Below are positions 23,374 through 31,068 of a DNA stretch of 38,394 nucleotides, in pieces (the stretch's first letter is position 1; each line of letters opens with the position of its first letter). A program made the position numbers and the translations under genes. Source of the DNA: Frankiaceae bacterium (GTDB lineage Bacteria; Actinomycetota; Actinomycetes; BP-191). The stretch is taken from assembly GCA_035556555.1 (NCBI GenBank), contig DATMES010000064.1, forward strand, positions 1-38,394. Direction: 5' to 3'. The notes under the pieces were generated by a model that worked only from the letters and a program-made list of their open reading frames with translations, had not been told where the DNA came from and searched no databases.

Positions 23374-24735
23374 GTGCGCCGTACTCTCCTCGCGCTCGCC
23401 GCCGTCGGCCTCACCGCGCTCGCGGTCGTCGCCCCCGCCGACGCCGGCAAGGTGTCCGCCACGCCGCGGTACCAGGTCTACACGTCGCCCCCGGGCATCG
23501 GCGACAGCGCCGGCGAGCCGACCCTCGGCATCGACCCGAAGAGCGGCCAGGTGCTCTTCCAGGCGATGCTCGAGACGCTGAACGTCTCCGGCTTCGACAA
23601 GAAGAAGGCCGGCGACGCGACGTGGAACAACGTCGCGTCGGACATCACCTCGATCGACACGTTCGACCCGATCCTCGAGATGGACCCGAAGACCGGCAGG
23701 ACGTTCGTGTCGCAGCTGACGCTCGCGTGCAGCCTCATGGCGTACACCGACGACCGCGGCGAGACCTGGACCGACGTGCCGCTGGGCTGCGGCGCCGGGT
23801 CGATGTTCGACCACCAGAGCGTCGGCATCGGGCCCTACGTCAAGGGCGGCCCGCTCGCGAACATCCCGCACACGTACCCGAACGTCATCTACTACTGCGC
23901 CCAGGACGTCGCGAGCGCCAAGTGCGCCCCGAGCGTCGACGGCGGCAACACGTTCCTCCCGGCGAACGTCGTCTACCACACGGGCCAGTGCCAGCTCGGC
24001 GGCATCTTCGGCCACCTCAAGGCGGCCCCCGACGGCACGCTCTACCTGCCCCCGCGCTACTGCCCGGACATCCTCGCCGGCAAGTTCCCCGTCGGCGTCG
24101 CGGTCAGCGAGGACAACGGCCTCACGTGGCAGATGCGCACCGTGCCCGGCAGCGGCTACGGCGACGCGGGCCACGGCTCCGTCGCGGTCGCCAAGGACGG
24201 CACCGTGTACCTGTCATGGGGCGGCGGCAAGTTCCCCGGCGGCGGCCCGATCAACGTCGCCGTGAGCCGCGACAAGGGCAAGACGTGGAGCAAGCCGCTC
24301 GCCGTCGGCAAGGAGTTCCGCATCCAGAACAGCCGCTTCCCTGTCGCGGTGGCGGGCGACGGCAACCGCGCGGTCGTGGCGTACCTCGGCAGCACCGAGG
24401 GCGGCGACGGCAGCGCGCAGGCGTTCAACGGCACGTGGTACCTCTACGCGTCGCACACGTACGACGGCGGCAAGACGTGGAAGTCGTACCGGATCTCGTC
24501 CAACCCCATCCAGGTCGGCGCCGTCTGCACCGCGGGCACCACGTGCGGCAACGACCGCAACCTGCTCGACTTCAACGACATGGTGATCGACAAGTACGGC
24601 CGCGTGTACATCGCGTTCGCCGACGGCTGCACCAAGTCGAAGTGCACGAAGAACGACCGCGAGGACAAGGCCGCGATCGCGCGCCTCGTCGGCGGTCGCG
24701 GGCTGTACGCCGCCTACGACGGGAAGATGCGCTAG
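23374..24735 (+). CDS. Secreted Asp-box (BNR, sialidase-like propeller) protein
   Basis: This 453-aa exported protein has a Sec signal (Arg-Arg, LLALAAVGLTALAVVA, then ADAG). Asp-box repeats S/T-x-D-x-G-x-T-W occur at TDDRGETW, SVDGGNTF, SEDNGLTW, SRDKGKTW and TYDGGKTW, which predicts a multi-bladed beta-propeller like sialidases and related proteins. I do not see the Arg triad needed to call it a sialidase, so its activity is open. Paired Cys are frequent. The GTG at 23374 follows AAGGA. It converges with the prenyl synthase gene, with a hairpin between. Confidence 0.85.
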   Translation: MRRTLLALAAVGLTALAVVAPADAGKVSATPRYQVYTSPPGIGDSAGEPTLGIDPKSGQVLFQAMLETLNVSGFDKKKAGDATWNNVASDITSIDTFDPILEMDPKTGRTFVSQLTLACSLMAYTDDRGETWTDVPLGCGAGSMFDHQSVGIGPYVKGGPLANIPHTYPNVIYYCAQDVASAKCAPSVDGGNTFLPANVVYHTGQCQLGGIFGHLKAAPDGTLYLPPRYCPDILAGKFPVGVAVSEDNGLTWQMRTVPGSGYGDAGHGSVAVAKDGTVYLSWGGGKFPGGGPINVAVSRDKGKTWSKPLAVGKEFRIQNSRFPVAVAGDGNRAVVAYLGSTEGGDGSAQAFNGTWYLYASHTYDGGKTWKSYRISSNPIQVGAVCTAGTTCGNDRNLLDFNDMVIDKYGRVYIAFADGCTKSKCTKNDREDKAAIARLVGGRGLYAAYDGKMR

Positions 24736-24776
24736 GAATCCGCGCCACCGCGCTGACGCGCGGCGGAAATCCCTAG
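24732..24776. terminator. Imperfect hairpin holding both stop codons of convergent genes
   Basis: CTAGGAATCCGC on the left (from 24732) pairs with GCGGAAATCCCTAG on the right with small bulges, around a GC-rich centre. The TAG of the plus gene and the TAG of the minus gene lie in opposite arms, as in the element at 7152-7217. It probably acts as a bidirectional terminator. Confidence 0.45.
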
Positions 24777-25840
24777 CCCAGCCTCTTCGTTGCCGCGAGC
24801 GCCAGCTCTGCGAGCACCGACCTGGCCTCGGCGTCGATGTCGGCTGCCGCGAGCGCGGCCTGGGCCTGTGCGGTGCGCTCGACGATGAGGCGTTCGACCT
24901 CGTCGAGCGCGCCGGTCTCGGCGAACACCTCGCGCAGCGCCGCGACGCCCGCGTCGGTGAGGTGCGGGTCGCCGAGCAGGCGGCGTACGAGCGCCTTCTG
25001 GGCCTCGGTCGCGCGGTCGACGGCGATCGCGACGAGCACCGTGCGCTTGCCCTCGCGGAGGTCGTCGCCCGCCGGCTTGCCGGTCTGCGCGGGGTTGCCG
25101 AAGACGCCGAGCACGTCGTCGCGCAGCTGGAACGCCTCGCCGAGCGGAATGCCGTACGCCGTGTAGGTGTCGAGCGTGGCCTGTGACGCGCCGGCGAGGA
25201 CGCCGCCGAGGTGCAGCGGTCGTTCGACGGTGTACTTCGCGCTCTTGAACCGCGCCACGCGCAGCGCGCGGCTCACGTCGCGGCCGCCGCGGACCTGCTC
25301 GAGCAGGTCGAGGTACTGCCCGGCCATGACCTCGTTGCGCATGTCGTCGTAGACGCCGCTGCCGCGGAAGAGGACATCCCCAGGCAGGCCCGACGAGTTG
25401 AGCATGTGGTCGGCCCAGATGAGGCAGAGGTCGCCGAGCAGGATGGCGGCGTTGCGGCCGAACGTGTCGGGCTCGCCGAGCCACTGCTCGCCGCGGTGCA
25501 GGCTCGCGAAGCGCCGGTGCACGGCGGGCCGGCCGCGGCGGGTGTCGGAGTCGTCCATGACGTCGTCGTGGATGAGCGCGCAGGCCTGGATCAGCTCCAG
25601 CGCCGCGGCCGCCGCGACGATCTCGTCGGTGTCCTCGCCGCCCGCGCCGCGCCAGCCCCAGTAGCAGAACGCGGGCCGCAGCCGCTTGCCGCCCTGCAGC
25701 AGGAACTCTCCCAGCGCGTCCGAGACCGGCCCCAGGTCCTCGGCGATCGCGTCGAGGGAGGCGGCCTGGCGGTCGAGGAACGCCTCCAGCGCCTTGCCGA
25801 CGCGGGACCGCAGGTCCGCGGCGTCGAGGGGGCTGCTCAC
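24773..25840 (-). CDS. Polyprenyl (geranylgeranyl) diphosphate synthase, IdsA/CrtE type
   Basis: This trans-prenyltransferase would build GGPP from IPP and allylic diphosphates for the carotenoid pathway. The 355-aa protein has LLQGGKRLRPAF, the first Asp-rich motif DDVMDDSDTRRGRP, and FQLRDDVLGVFGNP; the second motif is DDVLG rather than DDxxD, as is common in actinobacterial members. KPAGDDLREGKRT is also present. The start is the GTG at 25840, giving standard length; the larger frame to 27382 is a shadow of the acyltransferase gene. Chain length cannot be fixed from sequence alone, so a longer or shorter product is possible. Confidence 0.92.
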   Translation of the reverse strand: MSSPLDAADLRSRVGKALEAFLDRQAASLDAIAEDLGPVSDALGEFLLQGGKRLRPAFCYWGWRGAGGEDTDEIVAAAAALELIQACALIHDDVMDDSDTRRGRPAVHRRFASLHRGEQWLGEPDTFGRNAAILLGDLCLIWADHMLNSSGLPGDVLFRGSGVYDDMRNEVMAGQYLDLLEQVRGGRDVSRALRVARFKSAKYTVERPLHLGGVLAGASQATLDTYTAYGIPLGEAFQLRDDVLGVFGNPAQTGKPAGDDLREGKRTVLVAIAVDRATEAQKALVRRLLGDPHLTDAGVAALREVFAETGALDEVERLIVERTAQAQAALAAADIDAEARSVLAELALAATKRLG

Positions 25841-25918
25841 GAGGCGAGTATCCCGCCTGGGACGGTTGAGTACCTGAGCGGATGCCTCGCGCGGTGTCGC
25901 GCCGCGATCGTGGATGAC

Positions 25919-27235
25919 ATGGACGCACGCACTCTCGCCGCCGCCACGCCCGACTCCCGTGACCGCTACGTGGACTTCCTCAGGGCGTTCTCCATCTCCG
26001 TCGTCGTGCTCGGCCACTGGCTGATGGCGACCGTCACCTGGAGCTCGTCGGGGGTGAAGGCCGGCAACCTGCTGGCCGCCGTTCCCGCGATGCAGCCCCT
26101 GACCTGGCTGCTCCAGGTGATGCCGGTGTTCTTCTTCGTGGGGGGCTTCGCGCACCTCGTGACGTACGACGCGGTGCGCCGGCGCGGCGGGCGGTACGCG
26201 CAGTTCGTGCACGGGCGCATCGTCCGGCTGCTCAAGCCGGTGGCCGTGCTGCTCGCGGTGTGGGTGCCGTTGACGGTCGCGCTGGACGTGTCGTCGCTGT
26301 CCCCGGCCGTCGTCCGGCCGGTCACGAAGCTCGTCGTCCAGCTGCTGTGGTTCCTCGGCGTGTACGTCCTCGTCGTCGCGCTGGCGCCGGTGACGCTGGC
26401 GCTGCACCGCCGCTACGGCGGCCGGGTGCTGGTGGCGTACGTGCTGCTCGCCGCGGTCATCGACTGGGTCGCGCTGGGGCTGGGCGTGCGGGCGGTCGGG
26501 TTCGTCAACGTCCTGCCGGTCTGGCTCTTCGCGCACCAGCTCGGCTACTGCTACGCCGACGGGTCGTTCCGCCGCTGGGGCCGCCTGGCCGTCGCGGGGT
26601 TCGCGGGGCTCGTCGTGCTGACGACCGTCGGGCCGTACCCGACGAGCATGGTGGGGATGCCGGGGGAGCGGATCTCGAACATGTCCCCGCCCACCCTCTG
26701 CATCGTCGCCCTGACCTGCTGGCTGACCGGGCTCGTGATGCTCGCGCGGCCGTTCGTGACGCGCTGGCTCGCCCGGCCGCGGGTCTGGACCGCCGTCGTC
26801 GCGCTGAACGGCGTCATCATGACCGTCTTCCTCTGGCACCTGACGGCGCTGCTCGTCGCGGTGCTCGTGCTGCTGCCGCTGGGGTTCCCGCAGCCGACCG
26901 CGGGGTCCGCCGCGTGGTGGGCGCTGCGTCCCGTGTGGTTCGCGGCGCTGCTCGGGCTGCTGGCGTTGCTGGTGGCGGTGTTCGGGCGCTGGGAGCGGCC
27001 GCGGGCGGCCAAGTACGTCGGGTGGTCTGGCCGTACGTCGGTCACGACGCAGGGCGCGGCCGTCGCCGGCGTCTCGCTCGTCGCCGTCGGCGTCCTCGGC
27101 CTCGCGCTGATCGGGCTGTCGGAGCCGATGACCCGCGACGCGTCGATCGTCGTGACCCGCGCGACGCCGCTCGCCTGCCTCGCGTACCTCGCCGTCGGCG
27201 CCGAGCTGCTGCGGCGTACGGCGCGCCCGTCGTAG
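25919..27235 (+). CDS. Membrane acyltransferase (acyltransferase 3 family)
   Basis: This 438-aa multi-pass protein begins DSRDRYVDFLRAFSISVVVLGHW, a typical acyltransferase-3 opening with the conserved Arg and His, and has about ten hydrophobic helices (the opening is given here as a continuous family stretch broken at Ser). Such enzymes acylate sugars, lipids or peptides at the membrane. With a GT2 and carotenoid genes nearby, acylation of a glycosylated carotenoid is an attractive but unproven role. The ATG at 25919 was used; an in-frame GTG lies at 25910. It diverges from the prenyl synthase by 78 bases. Confidence 0.88.
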   Translation: MDARTLAAATPDSRDRYVDFLRAFSISVVVLGHWLMATVTWSSSGVKAGNLLAAVPAMQPLTWLLQVMPVFFFVGGFAHLVTYDAVRRRGGRYAQFVHGRIVRLLKPVAVLLAVWVPLTVALDVSSLSPAVVRPVTKLVVQLLWFLGVYVLVVALAPVTLALHRRYGGRVLVAYVLLAAVIDWVALGLGVRAVGFVNVLPVWLFAHQLGYCYADGSFRRWGRLAVAGFAGLVVLTTVGPYPTSMVGMPGERISNMSPPTLCIVALTCWLTGLVMLARPFVTRWLARPRVWTAVVALNGVIMTVFLWHLTALLVAVLVLLPLGFPQPTAGSAAWWALRPVWFAALLGLLALLVAVFGRWERPRAAKYVGWSGRTSVTTQGAAVAGVSLVAVGVLGLALIGLSEPMTRDASIVVTRATPLACLAYLAVGAELLRRTARPS

Positions 27236-27275
27236 GCCCCCGCCGCGGCCCGCCGGCACATTTCCCCCCACCCCC

Positions 27276-27304
27276 TTGCACTCCCCACCCCCTCGCGCTA
27301 CCTT
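27276..27304 (+). promoter_or_regulatory. Promoter of the SOS-type operon
   Basis: TTGCAC (27276-27281), a 17-base spacer and TACCTT (27299-27304) form a good sigma-A promoter. The expected start site, about 7 bases downstream, falls at the edge of the LexA box. The rest of the 314-base gap 27236-27549 appears to be a GC-rich leader without a gene. Confidence 0.65.
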
Positions 27305-27314
27305 TCTCCTGTGT

Positions 27315-27330
27315 TCGAACACCTGTTCGA
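27315..27330. promoter_or_regulatory. LexA-binding SOS box
   Basis: TCGAACACCTGTTCGA matches the actinobacterial LexA consensus TCGAAC-N4-GTTCGA at every fixed base. The symmetry extends outward to 27311-27334. It overlaps the expected transcription start of the promoter at 27276-27304, so LexA would repress the SAV_6107/methyltransferase/dinB genes until DNA damage. Confidence 0.82.
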
Positions 27331-27549
27331 ACACACCGCGACCGGCACCCTCTCGCGAACGCCGGCCGCGGCGGCGGAGCATCCCAGCCCGCCGGCGCCG
27401 AGCCTCGACCCTCGGCGCCGGCGGGCAGGGTCGCCGGTCCGGTAGGGCGTGGGGAAGCGCCCCGCCGGGCCGGTGCCGCCACCAATGCCGCCTTCCCCCG
27501 GCATCCGTTCACCCGGCCCCTGGGCCGCGACGCCGAGGAAGGAGCCGCC

Positions 27550-28281
27550 GTGCCGCCCGTACCCGCCCGTGCCGGGTCCGCCCACTCCGCGCCCGCGCGC
27601 ACGGTGCCCGCGCGCGTGCCGCACCGGCGTACCTCGGTCGCGGCCGCCCGCGCGGCGTCCCCGCTTCCGTACCCCGCGGCGCCCGCCCCCGTACGTCACC
27701 TCGCCGTCGCCCCCGACCCCGCGCCCGCGCTCGCCGCCGACCCGCGTCCGGCGCCCGTCGCGGCGGAGCCTGCCCCCACTCCGGCCGCGCCGGTCGCGCC
27801 GGGGCCACCCGCGGGCCGTACGCGCCCCGAGCCGCTCCCGCCGCTGCCCGCCCATGCCGTCGTTCCCGCCATCCGCACGTCCGTCGCCGACCTGCTCGCG
27901 CTGGCCCGCCGCGGTGTCGCCGAGGCCGCCGCCGCGACGTCACCCCCCGAGCGCTACGCCGCCGCCCACCTCGGCGCCCTCCGCGCCGCCGCCGCCGTCA
28001 TCGCCGCCCGCGCCACGCCGACGCCCGCCCCCGCGCGCCGGACCAAGCCGCTGAGCGCCTGGGTGCTGCTCTCCGCGCTCGCCCCCGAGCTCGGCGAGTG
28101 GGCGGCGTTCTTCGCGGCCGGGGCGCCCAAGCGGGCCAACGCCGAGGCGCGCATCCCCGGGTGCGTCACCGCCCGCGAGGCCGACGACCTGCTCCGCGAC
28201 GCCGAGACGTTCCTCGCCGTCGTCGAGACCAAGCTCGGTGGCGCCGCCCGCCCCTCACTGCTCGACCGGGGCGCCGTATGA
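27550..28281 (+). CDS. SAV_6107 family HEPN-domain protein
   Basis: This 243-aa protein has an N-terminal region of about 105 residues that is a Pro/Ala-rich low-complexity tail. The C-terminal part carries the SAV_6107/HEPN fold: SVADLLALARRGVAEA, ERYAAAHLGALRAAAAV, LSAWVLLSALAPELGEWAAFF, and EADDLLRDAETFLAVVE (each a helix). The GTG at 27550 follows AAGGAG 6 bases upstream, and no better start exists above it. The family is actinobacterial and commonly sits next to dinB; its role is unknown. Here the gene lies behind a perfect SOS box, which hints at a function in the DNA damage response. Confidence 0.85.
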   Translation: MPPVPARAGSAHSAPARTVPARVPHRRTSVAAARAASPLPYPAAPAPVRHLAVAPDPAPALAADPRPAPVAAEPAPTPAAPVAPGPPAGRTRPEPLPPLPAHAVVPAIRTSVADLLALARRGVAEAAAATSPPERYAAAHLGALRAAAAVIAARATPTPAPARRTKPLSAWVLLSALAPELGEWAAFFAAGAPKRANAEARIPGCVTAREADDLLRDAETFLAVVETKLGGAARPSLLDRGAV

Positions 28282-28456
28282 CGCCCGGTCGGCCGCGGGG
28301 CGGCGTCGCCGAGTCCGCCCGCGCGCGGGTCGGCAGGCACCTGCGCGCCGCCGTCACCCGCGCGCGGGCACTACTCTTCGTCGCGGGTGCCCTGTTGCCA
28401 CGCCGCGCCCGCCGCCCTGCCCGCCGCACCGCCCCGCCCGTCCCCGGAGGACCGCA

Positions 28457-29209
28457 GTGGCCGCCCCGCGCCCGTACCTCACGCACTGGGGCCGCGTCCG
28501 CGCCGCGGTCGTCTGGGAGGCGCTCACCGCCGCGCTGCCCAGGCTCGGTGCCGGGCCGCTCACCGTGCTCGACGCGGGCGGCGGCACCGGCGGGTTCTCG
28601 GTGCCGCTCGCGGCGCTCGGCCACCGCGTCACGGTCGTCGACCCGTCTCCCGACTCGCTCGCCGCCCTCGAACGCCGCGCCGCCGAGGAGGGCGCCGACG
28701 GCATCACCGGCGTCCAGGGCGACCTCTCGACCCTGCTCGACGTCGTCGCACCCGGCACCGTCGACGTCGTCCTCTGCCACAGCGTCCTCGAGGTCGTCGA
28801 CGACCCCGCCGCGGGGATCGCGACGGTCGCCGCCACGCTCCGCCCCGGCGGGCTGGCCAGCGTCGTCGCGGCCAACCGCAGCGCCGCCGTCGTCTCGCGC
28901 GCGCTCGCCGGACGGTTCGACGAGGCCGCCGCCGCGCTCGACGACCCCGACGGCCGCTGGGGCGACGGCGACGCCGCGCATCGTCGTTTCGGCCGCGCCG
29001 AGCTCGTCGCGCTGCTCGCCGGCGCGGGGCTGGCCGCCGACGAGGTGCACGGCGTCCGGGTCTTCACCGATCTCGTGCCCGGCGGGCTGCTCGACACCGA
29101 CGCCGCGGCGTTCGAAGCGCTCGTCCGGCTGGAGACCGCCGCCTCAGGCCGTGATCCGTACCGCGACCTCGCCACCCAGCTGCACGTGCTCGCCACGCGC
29201 ACGCCGTGA
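28457..29209 (+). CDS. Class I SAM-dependent methyltransferase
   Basis: This 250-aa protein has motif I VLDAGGGTGGFSVPLA, the acidic motif II VTVVDPSPDS, and HSVLEVVDDPAAG downstream, giving a seven-strand SAM-binding fold. The substrate is unknown. The GTG at 28457 follows GGAGG with 6 bases between. The 175 bases between it and the SAV_6107 gene hold no separate gene or clear terminator, so cotranscription from the SOS promoter is plausible. DNA polymerase IV starts 22 bases after it. Confidence 0.88.
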   Translation: MAAPRPYLTHWGRVRAAVVWEALTAALPRLGAGPLTVLDAGGGTGGFSVPLAALGHRVTVVDPSPDSLAALERRAAEEGADGITGVQGDLSTLLDVVAPGTVDVVLCHSVLEVVDDPAAGIATVAATLRPGGLASVVAANRSAAVVSRALAGRFDEAAAALDDPDGRWGDGDAAHRRFGRAELVALLAGAGLAADEVHGVRVFTDLVPGGLLDTDAAAFEALVRLETAASGRDPYRDLATQLHVLATRTP

Positions 29210-29230
29210 CGGCCGGGGAGTGACGACGCC

Positions 29231-30508
29231 GTGAGCCGCGGCCGCGTCCAGCCGACCGGGCCGCCCACCGGCGCCCGCGGCGACGACACCGGCTGCACCG
29301 TGCTGCACGTCGACATGGACGCGTTCTACGTGGCCGTCGAGGTACGCCGCCGTCCCGACCTGCGCGGCAAGCCCGTCATCGTCGGCGGCGACGGCTCCCG
29401 TGGCGTCGTGGCCAGCGCGTCGTACGAGGCGCGGGCGTTCGGCGTGCACAGCGCCATGCCCTCCGTCCGCGCGCGCCGGCTCTGCCCGAAGGCGATCTTC
29501 CTGCCGCCCGACTTCGAGGAGTACGCCGCCACCTCACGCGCCGTCATGGCCGTGTTCCGCGACGTCACGCCGCTGGTCGAGCCGATCTCGCTCGACGAGG
29601 CGTTCCTCGACGTGGCCGGCGCCGTACGCCGCCTCGGCTCGCCCGCCGCCATCGGTGAGCAGATCCGCGCCCGCGTCGAGGCCGAGCAGCAGATCACCTG
29701 CTCGGTCGGCGTCGCGTCGACGAAGTTCGTCGCCAAGCTGGCCTCGGCGCGCTGCAAGCCCGACGGCCTGCTCGTCGTGCCGCGCGACGGCGTGCTCGAG
29801 TTCCTCCACCCGCTGCCCGTCGCCGCGCTCTGGGGCGTGGGGGAGAAGTCCGAGGAGCGGCTGCGCGCCCTCGGCCTCAACACCGTGGGCGACCTCGCCG
29901 CCATGCCGCTCGCGGCGCTCACCGCGGCGCTCGGCCCCGCCGCCGGCGCGCACCTGCACGCCCTCGCCTGGGGCCGCGACGCCCGCGTCGTCACGCCGTC
30001 CGAGCCCGACAAGAGCATCGGGGCGGAGGAGACGTTCGAGCGCGACATCGGCGACCCCGCCGCCATCCACAGGGAGCTGCTGCGCCTGTCCGAACGCACC
30101 GCCGCCCGCCTCCGCCAGGCAGGCTGGGCGGGGCGCACCATCTCGATCAAGATCCGCTACGCCGACTTCACGACGATCACGCGCGCCCGCACCCTGCCCG
30201 CGCCGACCGACGTCGCCAAGGTCGTCTACGCCACCGCGCGCGGCCTCTACGACGCCCTCGGCATCGCGGGTACGCCGCTGCGCCTCGTCGGCGTCCGCGT
30301 CGAGCACCTCGTCGCCGCCGACGCCGAGCCCGAGCAGCTCGTCATCGGCGCGCCGGACACGGGCTGGCGCGAGGCCGAGCAGGCGGTGGACCGCGCGGTA
30401 CGCCGCTTCGGCACCGGCGCGGTCCGCCCCGCGACCCTCGTCGACGACGCCGACGACCCGCGCGCGGCCCAGTCCGCACCCCCCGGCGAGCTGCGCCCGG
30501 GCACCTGA
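29231..30508 (+). CDS. dinB: DNA polymerase IV (DinB, Y family)
   Basis: This 425-aa error-prone translesion polymerase has the catalytic motifs DMDAFYVAVE and SLDEAFLDV, the YEARAFGVHSAMP finger stretch, and the helix-hairpin-helix region LWGVGEKSEERLRALG. The little-finger domain follows at about residues 250-360. I do not see an obvious clamp-binding Q-x-x-L-F at the C-terminus. The start is a GTG after GGGGAG. It is the third gene downstream of a perfect LexA box; SOS control of a DinB would matter because mycobacterial dinB genes are not generally in the LexA regulon. Confidence 0.95.
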   Translation: MSRGRVQPTGPPTGARGDDTGCTVLHVDMDAFYVAVEVRRRPDLRGKPVIVGGDGSRGVVASASYEARAFGVHSAMPSVRARRLCPKAIFLPPDFEEYAATSRAVMAVFRDVTPLVEPISLDEAFLDVAGAVRRLGSPAAIGEQIRARVEAEQQITCSVGVASTKFVAKLASARCKPDGLLVVPRDGVLEFLHPLPVAALWGVGEKSEERLRALGLNTVGDLAAMPLAALTAALGPAAGAHLHALAWGRDARVVTPSEPDKSIGAEETFERDIGDPAAIHRELLRLSERTAARLRQAGWAGRTISIKIRYADFTTITRARTLPAPTDVAKVVYATARGLYDALGIAGTPLRLVGVRVEHLVAADAEPEQLVIGAPDTGWREAEQAVDRAVRRFGTGAVRPATLVDDADDPRAAQSAPPGELRPGT

Positions 30509-30600
30509 CCAGCGCCCCGGCGGGCGCCCGGACGGCCAGGCGCGCGTCACCGTACGGCAACGGCTCCCGGGTTCGGCTTCCCGCGCGACCCCCGCGAACG

Positions 30601-30606
30601 TATCCT
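30601..30606 (+). promoter_or_regulatory. Candidate -10 box of the DUF3040 gene
   Basis: TATCCT fits TAnnnT and lies 39 bases before the GTG of the DUF3040 gene. No good -35 box is visible at the usual distance. Confidence 0.35.
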
Positions 30607-30645
30607 GGCCGAGAAGGACACCCCACCCGCAGCAGGAGCGCCACC

Positions 30646-31038
30646 GTGCCGCTCTCCGAGCACGAGCAGCGGCTGCTCGACCAGATCGAGCGGCAGCTGT
30701 ACGCCGAGGACCCGAAGTTCGCCTCCGCCGTGCGCTCGCACGACGTGAAGACGCACCTCACGCGCCGCGTGAAGCGGTTCGCCGCGCTGCTCGCCCTCGG
30801 TCTCGTCGCGCTCGTCGCCGGCGCGGTCCTCCGCAACGTCTACGTCGGCGTGGCCGGCTTCCTCGTCATGCTCGCGGCCGGTCTCGTCATCGCGCGCAGC
30901 CTCCAGCGGCTCAGCCGCGGCGAGACGCTGCCCAAGCTCAAGGACAAGCGCAAGCAGAAGGCGCGCGGCGAGAAGACCTCCCTGCGCGAGCGCGCCGAGG
31001 AGCGCTTCCGCCGCCGCTTCGACGACCCCGACCGCTAG
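30646..31038 (+). CDS. DUF3040 family small membrane protein
   Basis: This 130-aa protein starts with the family's hallmark PLSEHEQRLLDQIERQLYAE, followed by EDPKFASAV. It has two membrane helices in the middle (ALLALGLVALVAGAVL and YVGVAGFLVMLAAGLVIA) and a Lys/Arg-rich C-terminal tail. Such proteins are widespread in actinobacteria near the division cluster; the function is unknown. The GTG at 30646 follows CAGGAG. It converges with the transglutaminase gene. Confidence 0.93.
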   Translation: MPLSEHEQRLLDQIERQLYAEDPKFASAVRSHDVKTHLTRRVKRFAALLALGLVALVAGAVLRNVYVGVAGFLVMLAAGLVIARSLQRLSRGETLPKLKDKRKQKARGEKTSLRERAEERFRRRFDDPDR

Positions 31039-31068
31039 AGCCGCCGCGGGGCCGAGCGAGACCGGGAG

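Noticed and set aside
21836-25840. Large minus-strand frames of several hundred codons over the crtI, BNR and acyltransferase genes
   Set aside because: They are antisense or offset shadows lacking motifs; only the segments with FAD-binding or Asp-rich motifs are real genes.
28278-28456. Possible small Arg-rich protein between the SAV_6107 gene and the methyltransferase
   Set aside because: The frame runs on without a stop through the methyltransferase gene and has no family content.
30565-30600. tRNA T-loop-like sequence (GGGTTCGGCTTCCCG)
   Set aside because: No acceptor stem, D-arm or anticodon arm can be formed around it.
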